From positions 28,201 through 92,200 of the forward strand of contig JBBDRB010000086.1 in NCBI GenBank assembly GCA_040905685.1: a stretch of DNA of 64,000 nt, given 5' to 3'. The DNA comes from JBBDMU01 sp040905685. GTDB lineage: Bacteria > Bacteroidota > Rhodothermia > Balneolales > Natronogracilivirgulaceae. The first letter of the stretch is position 1, and each line of letters begins with the position of its first letter. Positions 37,241-46,036 of this stretch are shown here, one piece after another. The notes under the pieces are model-generated. The model had not been told where the DNA came from. It worked only from the letters and a program-made list of their open reading frames with translations, and made no database searches. The translations under genes were made by a program, and so were the position numbers.

Positions 37241-37367
37241 CCAATGCAGCTCATCAGTGGAAATGCCGATCGAAAAGTAAGCAGCTGGCTTTTGTAATGC
37301 TACAGGATCTTCACCTCTGCCCTTTGGGTGGAAAAGGCAATTAATAACCTCCAAGAAACCGTATAGT

Positions 37368-39203
37368 ATGAATAACTCGTCACAACATACCTTTCATATT
37401 CCTGTCATGGGGCTGGCTTTTACCATCGATACGCCGGTTAAAGTTGCACGCTACGGGATATCTTCCGTCATCTCTATCGTCGATGATGCCCTCACCGAGA
37501 TCATGCGCAAGTACTATTGCGAAAAAACGGGGGAAGAGTATAATCCGGTTTCAGAAAAAGATGAAGATTTCAGGGCAACAAGGATTAAAAAATATCTGGA
37601 TCTTGTCAACCGGATGGTCACGTCCCAGATCGAAACCATGAAGAAGCAAAGCTTTACAGCCGGTTCTGACCTGACCAAATATTTTGAGCTTCTTCCGGGT
37701 ACTTCCCCCGCAAAGAAAATGTATTTGAGAATGCTTGAGGTGAATGATAATAGCGAGTCGCTGCGTCTTCAGAACCTGTTAAAAAAAAAGGTTCGTCCCG
37801 GCGCTATTGACGTCAACATCATGACCAAAGTAGACAAAACCAATTACGATAAAAAAGGGGAGGAGCTCCCGGCTAAATATTCCGATGCTGTCGCCGCACT
37901 GAGAGGTTTTGCCGGCAGCGAGGTATCTTCATCGGTGGTTTTTTCGGCCGGAATGAACCCCCGTCTGTACGCATATCTGGAAAACCTGAACAGATTCTAT
38001 CCCGATGAGAACGGCCGTATAAATAAATCGGTAATACTGAAAGTCAGCGACTACCGCTCGGCTTTGATCCAAGGCAAATTCCTGGCCAAAAAAGGGATCT
38101 GGATCTCTGAGTTTCGCATTGAATCCGGATTGAACTGCGGGGGTCATGCTTTTGCCACCGACGGTTACCTGCTGGGTCCGATCCTGGAAGAGTTCCTGCA
38201 AAACAGGGTGACTCTGTTTAATGATCTGTTTGGTCTGTATCAGAAAGCATTGGTGGTCAAAGGGTATGACTCGACAGAAGCACCTGAACAAAAAATAACG
38301 GTGCAGGGCGGCATTGGTACGGCTGACGAAGACCGGTTCCTGTTAACCCATTATGAACTGGATGGAACCGGCTGGGGAACGCCTTTTTTACTTTGCCCGG
38401 AGGCTACCAGCGTGGATGAAGCCACCCTGCAGCAATTGGCCGGTGCCAAAGAAAAAGATCTCTACCTGAGTGGGATATCTCCCCTTGGCGTACCTTTTAA
38501 TTCCCTGCGCGGCAGTGAAGCCGATTTGCAGCGTGACAGCAGGATCAAAAAAGGCAAACCCGGCAGCCCGTGCGTCCGCAAATTTCTCGTTTCCAATACG
38601 GAATTTACCGATCAGCCCATCTGTACGGCCTCTTCCAGATACCAGCGGTTGAAGTTGAAGGAGCTGGCCCAACAGGACCTGTCAAAAGATGAATATGAAA
38701 GGCGATACCGGGAAGTCACTGAAAAGCTTTGCCTATGCGAAGGACTCGAAACCTCCGTGATCAAACAAAACGGCATCTCCCTGAAGAGCACCAATGCCGC
38801 CACGGCCGTTTGTCCTGGACCCAACCTGGCCTACTTTTCCGCCGTGTATTCATTAACCGATCTAATAAACCATATTTACGGACGTCTTGATGTCATCAAG
38901 GGCACGGTCCGCCCTCATCTATTCATTAAGGAACTCGGTTTGTATATAGACTATTTCCGCAATGAGCTCATCAAGTCACTTCCCCTCACCAACCCTAAAC
39001 AAGCCAGGTATTTCGATAAATTCAAATTTAATCTGATGGCCGGGATAACGTATTACCGGGAAAAGTTACAGGATATGGCTGACCATTCAGAAGCAACATC
39101 ATCGACGCTCAACAAGCAACTTACCATCATGGAAGAGGAGCTTAGGGTTATTTGGGAAACCTCTTCAGGGGATGTGGAGACAAAGGGTCAGATTATTTCT
39201 TAG
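37368..39203 (+). CDS. Large FMN-barrel-like protein with cysteine-rich insert, paralogue 1
   Basis: A 611-residue soluble protein I do not recognise as a named gene. Segments resemble nitronate-monooxygenase/2-nitropropane-dioxygenase barrels: IPVMGLAFTIDTPVKVARYG near the start, GLNCGGHAFATDG in the middle, and VQGGIGTADE with LDGTGWGTPFLLCPEAT, comparable to the GGIxx and GTxF phosphate-binding end. Residues about 400-485 form an insert with Cys402, 419, 455, 457 and 482. The family match is inferred. It ends 11 bp inside the convergent small membrane gene. A paralogue without the insert starts at 48974. Confidence 0.7.
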   Translation: MNNSSQHTFHIPVMGLAFTIDTPVKVARYGISSVISIVDDALTEIMRKYYCEKTGEEYNPVSEKDEDFRATRIKKYLDLVNRMVTSQIETMKKQSFTAGSDLTKYFELLPGTSPAKKMYLRMLEVNDNSESLRLQNLLKKKVRPGAIDVNIMTKVDKTNYDKKGEELPAKYSDAVAALRGFAGSEVSSSVVFSAGMNPRLYAYLENLNRFYPDENGRINKSVILKVSDYRSALIQGKFLAKKGIWISEFRIESGLNCGGHAFATDGYLLGPILEEFLQNRVTLFNDLFGLYQKALVVKGYDSTEAPEQKITVQGGIGTADEDRFLLTHYELDGTGWGTPFLLCPEATSVDEATLQQLAGAKEKDLYLSGISPLGVPFNSLRGSEADLQRDSRIKKGKPGSPCVRKFLVSNTEFTDQPICTASSRYQRLKLKELAQQDLSKDEYERRYREVTEKLCLCEGLETSVIKQNGISLKSTNAATAVCPGPNLAYFSAVYSLTDLINHIYGRLDVIKGTVRPHLFIKELGLYIDYFRNELIKSLPLTNPKQARYFDKFKFNLMAGITYYREKLQDMADHSEATSSTLNKQLTIMEEELRVIWETSSGDVETKGQIIS

Positions 39204-39429
39204 ATTCCAGCACGCGGTGGAACTTCAGGTCCCTGATCACGGCAATAATATACAGTATTATCCCCAGGGTCATAAGAGGCATGCCCATAAAAATGCCTAT
39301 TCCCACGCTCCATGCCTGAAAACCGGCAATCAGGAAAAGCAGGACCATCACCATGCCGGTCATGGTGATGATTACGGCCGTTCGGATCAGCTTATCGATA
39401 CGGTGGGGTTTGTTCTCCAGCCCGTTCAT
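39193..39429 (-). CDS. Small two-helix membrane protein of the nap operon
   Basis: A 78-residue protein with two membrane helices (AVIITMTGMVMVLLFLIAGF and IGIFMGMPLMTLGIILYIIA) and positively charged ends. No family is recognised; NapE-type small subunits are of similar size and location, so it may be an accessory of the nitrate reductase. Its start overlaps the stop of the NapC-like gene by 4 bp, which shows it is the third gene of that operon. Confidence 0.65.
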   Translation of the reverse strand: MNGLENKPHRIDKLIRTAVIITMTGMVMVLLFLIAGFQAWSVGIGIFMGMPLMTLGIILYIIAVIRDLKFHRVLESKK

Positions 39430-40349
39430 GGAATGGCCTCCAGCATTTTGCTCAGCTCCCCGGTGTCATTTTGCGGCCATAGCCGGTGCACCTGGCTGAA
39501 CCGATCCCTCTGGGCGGCTTCCTCACCCCTTTCTCCAGGCAATGGGTGAGCCGGCCCGTGGCAGGATATGCAGCTGACCCGGTCTGTTATCAATTCTTCG
39601 GCAAGGGCCTGATGGCTTAACGCATTTTCAAACCCGGGGGATCCACCGTGACAGTCCACACAGTTTACGTTGGGATAGCTTCCCTTATACGTCATAGGCA
39701 TTTCATAGGTTCGGGTCACAAAAAGCAGCCAGTGGCGAAACCCGTCTCTTTTGCCTTCAAAGGTGCCGTGGGCTCCGTAGGTCGTATGACAGGTATAGCA
39801 CTGATACTGGGAGATCCACCTGTTTTTGTAATGACGGGCTGCCAGAGTGGTGCTTTCCGGGTCCGACAGATCCTCTACAAACGGATCCATTACATGGCAG
39901 GATGCGCAGGAATCCACCGACTTTGTGGTCTCAAGCAGGGTAGACGTTGCGCTCATGCCAACCAACCCCGGCAGTACAAAAAGGCTGATCAGCAGCAGCA
40001 TTCGGTAGTTGAGCTGCTGGATCCTATCCTTAAACAAAAATTCTATGCAAAAAAGAATGATCAGGGCTATGATTACGGATATGATCCCTGCCGTCCGCAT
40101 CAGCTCGCCCACGGTGAATCCTCTCTCCCCAGCCGCCAGTTCATCAGCGGCCTCCGGCACTTCCCGGGCCTGGCCGGCGGTGGGTTCCTCAACCTGCACC
40201 ATAGCGTAACCCTGCATACGTTCATAATCATGGGCAGCGCCACTAACCGGATCTACATACAGGACTCCAATGGCGGCCGCAGCGGTGCCGCCGGCAATGA
40301 GCAGGACCAGCGTCAGATAGAGGATCTTGTTTGGTTTCTCACTCATCAT
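39426..40349 (-). CDS. NapC/NirT-like tetraheme cytochrome c with three membrane helices
   Basis: A 307-residue cytochrome with four heme motifs: CASCH, CYTCH, CVDCH and CISCH. NapC/NirT proteins take electrons from quinol and pass them to periplasmic reductases. Usual members have one N-terminal helix; here three hydrophobic helices precede the hemes (ILYLTLVLLIAGGTAAAAIG, IISVIIALIILFCIEFLF, MLLLISLFVLPGLVGMSA). It lies directly downstream of napA with a 4-bp overlap, so NapA is its likely partner. No NapB is seen nearby. Confidence 0.85.
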   Translation of the reverse strand: MMSEKPNKILYLTLVLLIAGGTAAAAIGVLYVDPVSGAAHDYERMQGYAMVQVEEPTAGQAREVPEAADELAAGERGFTVGELMRTAGIISVIIALIILFCIEFLFKDRIQQLNYRMLLLISLFVLPGLVGMSATSTLLETTKSVDSCASCHVMDPFVEDLSDPESTTLAARHYKNRWISQYQCYTCHTTYGAHGTFEGKRDGFRHWLLFVTRTYEMPMTYKGSYPNVNCVDCHGGSPGFENALSHQALAEELITDRVSCISCHGPAHPLPGERGEEAAQRDRFSQVHRLWPQNDTGELSKMLEAIP

Positions 40350-42685
40350 GACTGCCTCTGTGAGACCGGACCGGCCGGTTGCATGCGCACGGCTGCCTTC
40401 TTGTAATCGGGTTGCTTCGAAATTGGGTCGAAGGCGTCACTGGTAGCTTTGTTTACTAAATTTTTTGCGGAGTGGAAGGTGGCAAAAACGATTCCTTCCC
40501 GGATGTCATTGGTGATCCGTGTCACAAAATCAGCCTCACCCCGCCTGCTTTCCACCGTGACGGGTTGCCCGTTCTCCAGTCCGAACCTGTGCGCATCCGC
40601 CGGGTGAACTTCCAGAAACCCCGTTTCCACAACCCCAAGCTGGGGTACACGGCGGGTGATCGTTTCGGTATGCCAGTGCTCGAGTACCCGGCCAGTCGTA
40701 AGAACAAGAGGGTAAGAGTCATCGGGTTCTTCAAAGGGTGGCTCCTGATCGTGAAGAAATATCACCGCTCGTCCGTCGGGACGGCCGTAAAAATCCAGGC
40801 GTTTGTCATCCCCCCGGGCAATTGGATCTTCACCCGGAACATACCTGCGGCAGGTTCCCGGATGATCCTCGTCGGGGCACGGCCAAAGTATGCCCGGCTG
40901 GTTTTGCAGCCTCTCATAGGTTATACCCTTAAAATTGTAATCGGAAAAGGCCGATATTTTACGCCATTCATCCCAGATTCCGGCCTGCGTACGCTCAGGG
41001 AACAAGGCTGAATGACCCAGACGGTCGGCCAGTTCAATAATAATCTCAAAATCGCTTCTGGCTTCACCCCGGGGTTCGACCAGTTTGGGAACGTAATGAT
41101 AACGCCGCTCCGACTGGCTGAAAACACCGCTTTTCTCGGTCCACATGGCTGCCGGAAGGACCACATCGGCAAAACGGGTAGTTTCCGTGGGATGAAAAGC
41201 ATCGGCCACAACGACGAAGGCACGCTCCATTCCCTCCCGGTATTGCAGGATATTCGGCAGCGACTGCATTGGATTGGTGGCCATGATCAGCGTACAGTCC
41301 ACATTCCCCTGCCGCATAGCTTCAAACAAAGCAACGGCATGATAGCCCGGTTCAGGGCTGATCGTCCCATCAGGAACATTCCATTGCTCTTCCATTTCCC
41401 GGCGGTGTTGCCGGCTTGTTACCCTGCGGCCGTTCGGCAGGGTATGCGAAAGCGCACCGGTATCGCGCACGCCCCCTCCGGCATTCGGCTGACCGGTAAG
41501 GGAAAAAGGCGTCGCACCCGGCCTTCCAATATGCCCCGTCAGTAAATGCATAGCCATAACCAGCCGGTTAGAGGCGGTGGCCTGAGTTTGCTGATTCAGG
41601 CCCATTGTCCAGAAAGACATGGTAGCGCCGGACCGGCCAAACCGCCAGGCCGCTTCCCTGATCTGATCGGAAGAAATGCCGCACACCGGGGCGGCGCTCT
41701 CCGGATCGTACGCCTGTATATGTTCATAAAAATCCGGTCCGCTTATGGGATCATCCTCCTGATGAAAGGTGAGATAATTATCCGCCATGTCACTGTCTGT
41801 CAATTCCCGGCGGTACAATTCATAAATCATTGAATTATAGAGGGTGACGTCTGTACCGGGCCGGATCTGAAGATGCAGATCGGCGTTCTTTGCCGTTCTG
41901 GTGCGCCGGGGATCAACCACTATAGTAAAGGTATCCGGCCGGTTTCGCTTCCGATCGAGGACACGCTCCCACAGAACCGGATGACATTCGGCCATATTGG
42001 AGCCGGTAATAAAAAAACAATCGGCATGGTCTATATCCTCATAGCATCCCATAGGCTCATCCTTGCCGAAGACCGATGTATAGCCGGAGGCGGCCGAGGC
42101 CATGCATAACCTTGGATTGCCGTCGACGTTGTTAGTCCCGATACCGGCCTTGAACAGCTTACTTGCCGAATAGCTTTCCTCGGTAAACAGCTGTCCGCTT
42201 CCGTAATAAGCCACACTATCCGGACCCTTTTCCCTTATCGCCGCATTGAAGCGGGATGCGATTAATTCCATGGCCTCTTCCCAGGTCGCCCGTTCCAGTT
42301 CACCGTCTTTCCGGACCATAGGATACAGCAACCGGTCTTCTACATACAGAATCTCCCTGTTTAATATTCCCTTTATGCAGAGTCTTCCGCGGTTGTGGGC
42401 GGCCGGATCGCCTTTAACATCAACAACCCTGCCTTCGGCCATTCCAATCTGTATACCGCAGCCTGTACCGCAAAACCGGCACACGCCCTGATGCCAGCTA
42501 TCCACATCAATAACCGGCTGTCGCTGCCATAACTCGCCGCAGCCCGAAAGCGACCCGGTAAAAACCCCGGCCGCTGACAACGAGGCCAGCCTCATGAAGT
42601 CCCTCCTCGTCCAGCCGTTTAGTTCCTCGCGCGGATAATCCGGTGATTGGTAAACATGATCATTATCAACGGCTTTTTCAGACAT
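40346..42685 (-). CDS. napA: Periplasmic nitrate reductase catalytic subunit
   Basis: A 779-residue Mo-bis-MGD enzyme reducing nitrate to nitrite. A Tat signal (TRRDFMRLASLSAAG) precedes the 4Fe-4S motif Cys69, Cys72, Cys76 and Cys103 (CRFCGTGCGIQ, LCIKG). NPRLCMASAASG supplies the Mo ligand Cys194, followed by DEPMGCYEDI, as in NapA. Other family signs are MGLNQQTQAT and TTGRVLEHWHT. The other molybdenum genes are divergent 124 bp away. A soluble, napB-free enzyme of the Desulfovibrio type is a reasonable model. Confidence 0.93.
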   Translation of the reverse strand: MSEKAVDNDHVYQSPDYPREELNGWTRRDFMRLASLSAAGVFTGSLSGCGELWQRQPVIDVDSWHQGVCRFCGTGCGIQIGMAEGRVVDVKGDPAAHNRGRLCIKGILNREILYVEDRLLYPMVRKDGELERATWEEAMELIASRFNAAIREKGPDSVAYYGSGQLFTEESYSASKLFKAGIGTNNVDGNPRLCMASAASGYTSVFGKDEPMGCYEDIDHADCFFITGSNMAECHPVLWERVLDRKRNRPDTFTIVVDPRRTRTAKNADLHLQIRPGTDVTLYNSMIYELYRRELTDSDMADNYLTFHQEDDPISGPDFYEHIQAYDPESAAPVCGISSDQIREAAWRFGRSGATMSFWTMGLNQQTQATASNRLVMAMHLLTGHIGRPGATPFSLTGQPNAGGGVRDTGALSHTLPNGRRVTSRQHRREMEEQWNVPDGTISPEPGYHAVALFEAMRQGNVDCTLIMATNPMQSLPNILQYREGMERAFVVVADAFHPTETTRFADVVLPAAMWTEKSGVFSQSERRYHYVPKLVEPRGEARSDFEIIIELADRLGHSALFPERTQAGIWDEWRKISAFSDYNFKGITYERLQNQPGILWPCPDEDHPGTCRRYVPGEDPIARGDDKRLDFYGRPDGRAVIFLHDQEPPFEEPDDSYPLVLTTGRVLEHWHTETITRRVPQLGVVETGFLEVHPADAHRFGLENGQPVTVESRRGEADFVTRITNDIREGIVFATFHSAKNLVNKATSDAFDPISKQPDYKKAAVRMQPAGPVSQRQS

Positions 42686-42809
42686 GACGAGAGAAGGGTT
42701 TGCGGTATTGATGCTTGACTTATCAGCGCTTACAGCTAATGTAATAAACTTAACCCTTTATATAAAATGAGTATCTTATGATAATCCATATCAGCGGAAC
42801 AGGCTAACT

Positions 42810-43370
42810 ATGACTGCAAAACGAACCCTTTATATACCATGCGGCGGACGCTCACAACGCATGGGCAGAGACAAGGCCTTGCTTGAGTTTGAAGGAAAGC
42901 CTTTGCTTGAGAGGCAATATGAGCGGAGCAAATCTTACTTTAATGAAGTGGTGCTGTTAAGCGGAACCCATAATTACCAAACCCATCTGCGTCAACTACC
43001 TGATGCCCTACCGGATGCCGGGCCTCTGGGGGGCTTACTGGCTGCTCTGCAGGAGCATACCGGAGTCGGGAATACCTATATTGCCCTTATCCCTGTTGAT
43101 GTGCCAAAATTGAGTAATGAAACCCTGAAGTGGTTGGCTTATACTGTGCCGGAGGATGATACCGATGCCATAGTCATTCGCTCAGGTGAAATAATTCAGC
43201 CACTGGCCGGGCTGTACCGGTCAACCCTTGCCGGCCGGCTCTCCAATTTTCTGGGACGCGGTGAGCGCCGGGTTATGAGGTTCCTGAAAGAACTGTCCCA
43301 CACCTATGTTGAGGTATCCCCCGGGGCAATGGAAAATATTAACACTCCTGAGGATTTTAAAAGGTTGTGA
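42810..43370 (+). CDS. mobA: Molybdenum cofactor guanylyltransferase
   Basis: A 186-residue nucleotidyltransferase that adds GMP to Mo-molybdopterin, the step needed for the bis-MGD cofactor of NapA. The N-terminal GTP-binding motif reads CGGRSQRMGRDKALL and the nucleotide/metal region LPDAGPLGGLLAAL; the IPVDVPKL segment supplies the metal Asp. It opens the cofactor gene group that runs divergently from napA. Confidence 0.92.
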   Translation: MTAKRTLYIPCGGRSQRMGRDKALLEFEGKPLLERQYERSKSYFNEVVLLSGTHNYQTHLRQLPDALPDAGPLGGLLAALQEHTGVGNTYIALIPVDVPKLSNETLKWLAYTVPEDDTDAIVIRSGEIIQPLAGLYRSTLAGRLSNFLGRGERRVMRFLKELSHTYVEVSPGAMENINTPEDFKRL

Positions 43371-43421
43371 CATCCGTTGTTTATGATCCGTAACTTTTAA
43401 TTGATAATTAAATTCATTTCT

Positions 43422-44324
43422 ATGATTGACATCAGCCACAAACGTTCTTCATTAAGGTATGCCAAAGCAAGCGGCCGGCTCTTTGCAGAGGCTCCTATAC
43501 TTGAGATGATCAAAGACAAGAAGATCCCAAAGGGAGATGTGGGTCAAATGGCCCGGAGTGCAGGCATTCAGGCAGCCAAACGCACCTCTGACTGGATCGT
43601 GTTCTGCCATTCGCTTCCCTTGGATTGGGTGGACATTTTCATGGAGTTTGAACCGGAAGCCGTCAGGTTTACCGCGGAAGTGCGAACGGTGTGGAAAACA
43701 GGCGTGGAAATGGAAGCTATGACAGCCGTTTCTGCAGCCTTGCTCAATGCCTATGATATGCTTAAACCTCTTCAAACGGACATTTCCCTGGGCGACATTC
43801 GTCTGGTTGAGAAGCGTGGCGGCAAATCCGACATGACCGATGAATTCGATCAACCGGTTCGCGTAGCCCTGCTGACCATAGACACCGAAAAAAAGAGCGG
43901 GCGGAGAACCGACCGTGCCGCGGAGGTAATCAGGAACTTTCTGGTGAAACAGCCCGTAGAGATTGTAACCGAAGAGAAGCTGAACGAAGAGGCTAAAGAG
44001 GCTGAACGTCATATTATCCGGCTAACGGATCAGGAACAGGCTGAGCTGATATTTCTTTGCGGATCCACCGGGCCGACTGCGAATGATATCACCCCCGGAT
44101 TAATCCGGAACCTTTCTGACCGGGAAGTTCCCGGGATCGGGGAAGCCATGCGTCAGTATGGGTTGCAGCGCACACCTCATGCCATGATATCGGGGCAGAC
44201 AGCCGGTATCCGGAACAGGTCACTGATGATCGCCATACCGGGAAGCGCACGTGGAGCTGAAGAAAGTTTGCATGCCCTGTTTCCAGGAATATTGCATATA
44301 TTTAATATCCTGCGCAGAAGTTAA
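43422..44324 (+). CDS. Fused MoaC-MoaB molybdenum cofactor protein
   Basis: A 300-residue fusion. Residues 1-150 are MoaC (cyclic pyranopterin monophosphate synthase): KRTSDWIVFCHSLPLDW, MEAMTAVSAALLNAYDM, RLVEKRGGKSD. Residues about 155-300 are MoaB/MogA (molybdopterin adenylyltransferase): IDTEKKSGRRTDRAAEVI, then FLCGSTGPTANDITPGL. The frame opens at a TTG 43401, but ATG 43422 begins the MoaC motif. It carries two non-consecutive steps in one chain and is followed 5 bp later by moaD. Confidence 0.93.
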   Translation: MIDISHKRSSLRYAKASGRLFAEAPILEMIKDKKIPKGDVGQMARSAGIQAAKRTSDWIVFCHSLPLDWVDIFMEFEPEAVRFTAEVRTVWKTGVEMEAMTAVSAALLNAYDMLKPLQTDISLGDIRLVEKRGGKSDMTDEFDQPVRVALLTIDTEKKSGRRTDRAAEVIRNFLVKQPVEIVTEEKLNEEAKEAERHIIRLTDQEQAELIFLCGSTGPTANDITPGLIRNLSDREVPGIGEAMRQYGLQRTPHAMISGQTAGIRNRSLMIAIPGSARGAEESLHALFPGILHIFNILRRS

Positions 44325-44329
44325 AAACC

Positions 44330-44608
44330 ATGCTAAATCAATTAAATTCTACGGGAAACTGCATCACATTAAACCTCCGCTGGTTCAGTATTCTGGCCCG
44401 GCTCCGCGGAAAAGCCGGTGAAGAATTTGAAATGCCGGAAGGTTGCAACGGCGAGGTTTTGATCGACCGGCTTTGTGATGAATTGCCCGAAATCCATAAA
44501 TACAGATCCCATATTCGTCTTGCTGTAAACCGGGAGTATGTTGACCCGTCTGTCATTCTTCATGACGGTGACGAAGTTGCCCTGATTACACCCGTATCCG
44601 GAGGTTAG
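44330..44608 (+). CDS. moaD: Molybdopterin synthase small subunit
   Basis: A 92-residue ubiquitin-like sulfur carrier. The beta-grasp fold is recognised by LRWFSILARLRGKAGEEF, VNREYVDPSVILHDGDEVAL and the C-terminal double glycine (PVSGG), which becomes a thiocarboxylate. It donates sulfur to precursor Z with MoaE. It sits between moaCB and moaA, 5 and 2 bp away. Confidence 0.92.
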   Translation: MLNQLNSTGNCITLNLRWFSILARLRGKAGEEFEMPEGCNGEVLIDRLCDELPEIHKYRSHIRLAVNREYVDPSVILHDGDEVALITPVSGG

Positions 44609-44610
44609 CT

Positions 44611-45576
44611 ATGGAACCACTTATCGATCAGCATGGCCGGATCCATGATTACCTTCGAATCTCACTTACGGAACGCTGCAATCTTCGATGTACATACTGC
44701 ATGCCTGAAGAAGGGGTCGACCTGACACCGGGGAGTAATATCTGCAGCTATGAAGAGCTATTGGAGATTATCGACCGGTTTATTGAACTGGGCGTCAAAA
44801 AAATAAGGATCACCGGTGGTGAACCCTTGGTTCGCAAAAGAGTCGAACAGATCTTTGAAGCCCTGGGCAGACGTAGTCCTGAGCTGGCCATCACCACGAA
44901 CGGACTCCTGCTTGACCGCTTCATGGATGTATTTGAATCCTGCGGTTTACGCAATGTTAATGTCAGCCTGGACACGCTGGACCCTGCAAAATTTATGATG
45001 ATTACAAGGCGTCCGGGGTTCGAAAAAGTAATGAAAAACATTCATGCGCTGATCGACCGCGGCTTCCATACCAAACTCAATATGGTGGTCATGAGCGGAG
45101 TCAATGAGGATGAAATTGCCGATTTCGCCGCTCTGGCCCGGGACCTGCCGCTCGTTGTCCGGTTTATAGAATTTATGCCCTTTGACGGGAATCGTTGGGA
45201 CAACACCAAGATGGTTCCGGCCACGGAGATCAGGTCACGAATTGAATCGCGCTTTACGTTACATAAAGACGAAGACAGCCTTCATGACACGACTAAACAT
45301 TATCGGATAAAGGGATTTGAAGGACGTATCGGCATTATCAGTTCCATGAGTGAACAATTTTGCGGCAGCTGCAACCGCATTCGCCTCCTGGCAAATGGAT
45401 CCATAAAAAACTGCCTGTTTTCAGGCGATGAAACCAACCTGCTTCAACCACTGCGAAACGGGGAAAACCTCGAGCCCATAATCAGGGACTCCATATATCA
45501 TAAAAAAGCCAGGCACGCGGGCATGTTTGAATTGGCCAAGAGTAAGAATCGCAGCATGATTACCATCGGAGGATAA
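44611..45576 (+). CDS. moaA: GTP 3',8-cyclase
   Basis: A 321-residue radical SAM enzyme that starts molybdenum cofactor synthesis from GTP. The N-terminal cluster motif ERCNLRCTYCMP uses Cys23, Cys27 and Cys30; the C-terminal cluster is in CGSCNRIRL with a later KNCLF. The C-terminus ends KNRSMITIGG with the essential double glycine. It lies 3 bp before moaE. Confidence 0.96.
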   Translation: MEPLIDQHGRIHDYLRISLTERCNLRCTYCMPEEGVDLTPGSNICSYEELLEIIDRFIELGVKKIRITGGEPLVRKRVEQIFEALGRRSPELAITTNGLLLDRFMDVFESCGLRNVNVSLDTLDPAKFMMITRRPGFEKVMKNIHALIDRGFHTKLNMVVMSGVNEDEIADFAALARDLPLVVRFIEFMPFDGNRWDNTKMVPATEIRSRIESRFTLHKDEDSLHDTTKHYRIKGFEGRIGIISSMSEQFCGSCNRIRLLANGSIKNCLFSGDETNLLQPLRNGENLEPIIRDSIYHKKARHAGMFELAKSKNRSMITIGG

Positions 45577-45579
45577 AGG

Positions 45580-46017
45580 GTGAAACAGATCCTGAACGAA
45601 CGGCACTGGATCCTGATAAGTGACCGGCTGCCCGACCCCGGAGAGGCTCACCGCTTTGTCAGCCGGAAGGACTGCGGTGCCGTCAACCTGTTCTCCGGGG
45701 TCACCCGCAATCATGAAAAGGGTAAAAAAGTAAGCCTGCTTTTCTATGACTGCTATGAGGAGATGGCTGCATCGGTATTGCAGAAACTCATTGCAGATAT
45801 TCAGGTTCAATTTCCGGTTGGGAAAGTGGCCGTTCTCCATAAAACCGGGGAAGTACCAGTCGGGCACCTATCCATGATCGTAGCCGTAGCCTCGGCGCAT
45901 CGCGTTGAGGCTATACAAGCAACCCTGGAATTGATTAACCGGCTGAAGCGGGAAGTGCCGATCTGGAAAAGGGAAACGTTTGAAGACGGCGAAAAATGGA
46001 AAGAAGAGCAGCCCTGA
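45580..46017 (+). CDS. moaE: Molybdopterin synthase large subunit
   Basis: A 145-residue subunit that converts precursor Z to molybdopterin with MoaD. Features are NLFSGVTRNHEKGKKV, LFYDCYEEMA, LHKTGEVPVGHLSMIVAVAS and VPIWKRETFEDGEKW, all of the MoaE fold. Start is GTG at 45580. It closes the moa group and converges with the aconitase gene 19 bp away. Confidence 0.94.
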   Translation: MKQILNERHWILISDRLPDPGEAHRFVSRKDCGAVNLFSGVTRNHEKGKKVSLLFYDCYEEMAASVLQKLIADIQVQFPVGKVAVLHKTGEVPVGHLSMIVAVASAHRVEAIQATLELINRLKREVPIWKRETFEDGEKWKEEQP

Positions 46018-46036
46018 GCCTTTCATCAAACCTTTT

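Noticed and set aside
39426..40349. Calling the tetraheme protein NrfH (nitrite reductase small subunit).
   Set aside because: No NrfA-type pentaheme partner is present; the gene overlaps napA, which fits a NapC/NirT role.
42686..42809. A possible FNR box (TTGAC..ATCAG) in the napA-mobA divergent region.
   Set aside because: The spacer is 2 bp instead of 4 bp and the arms are imperfect.
43371..43421. A molybdenum-cofactor riboswitch before the moaC-moaB fusion.
   Set aside because: The gap is only 51 bp, too short for that riboswitch, and no matching stems were seen.
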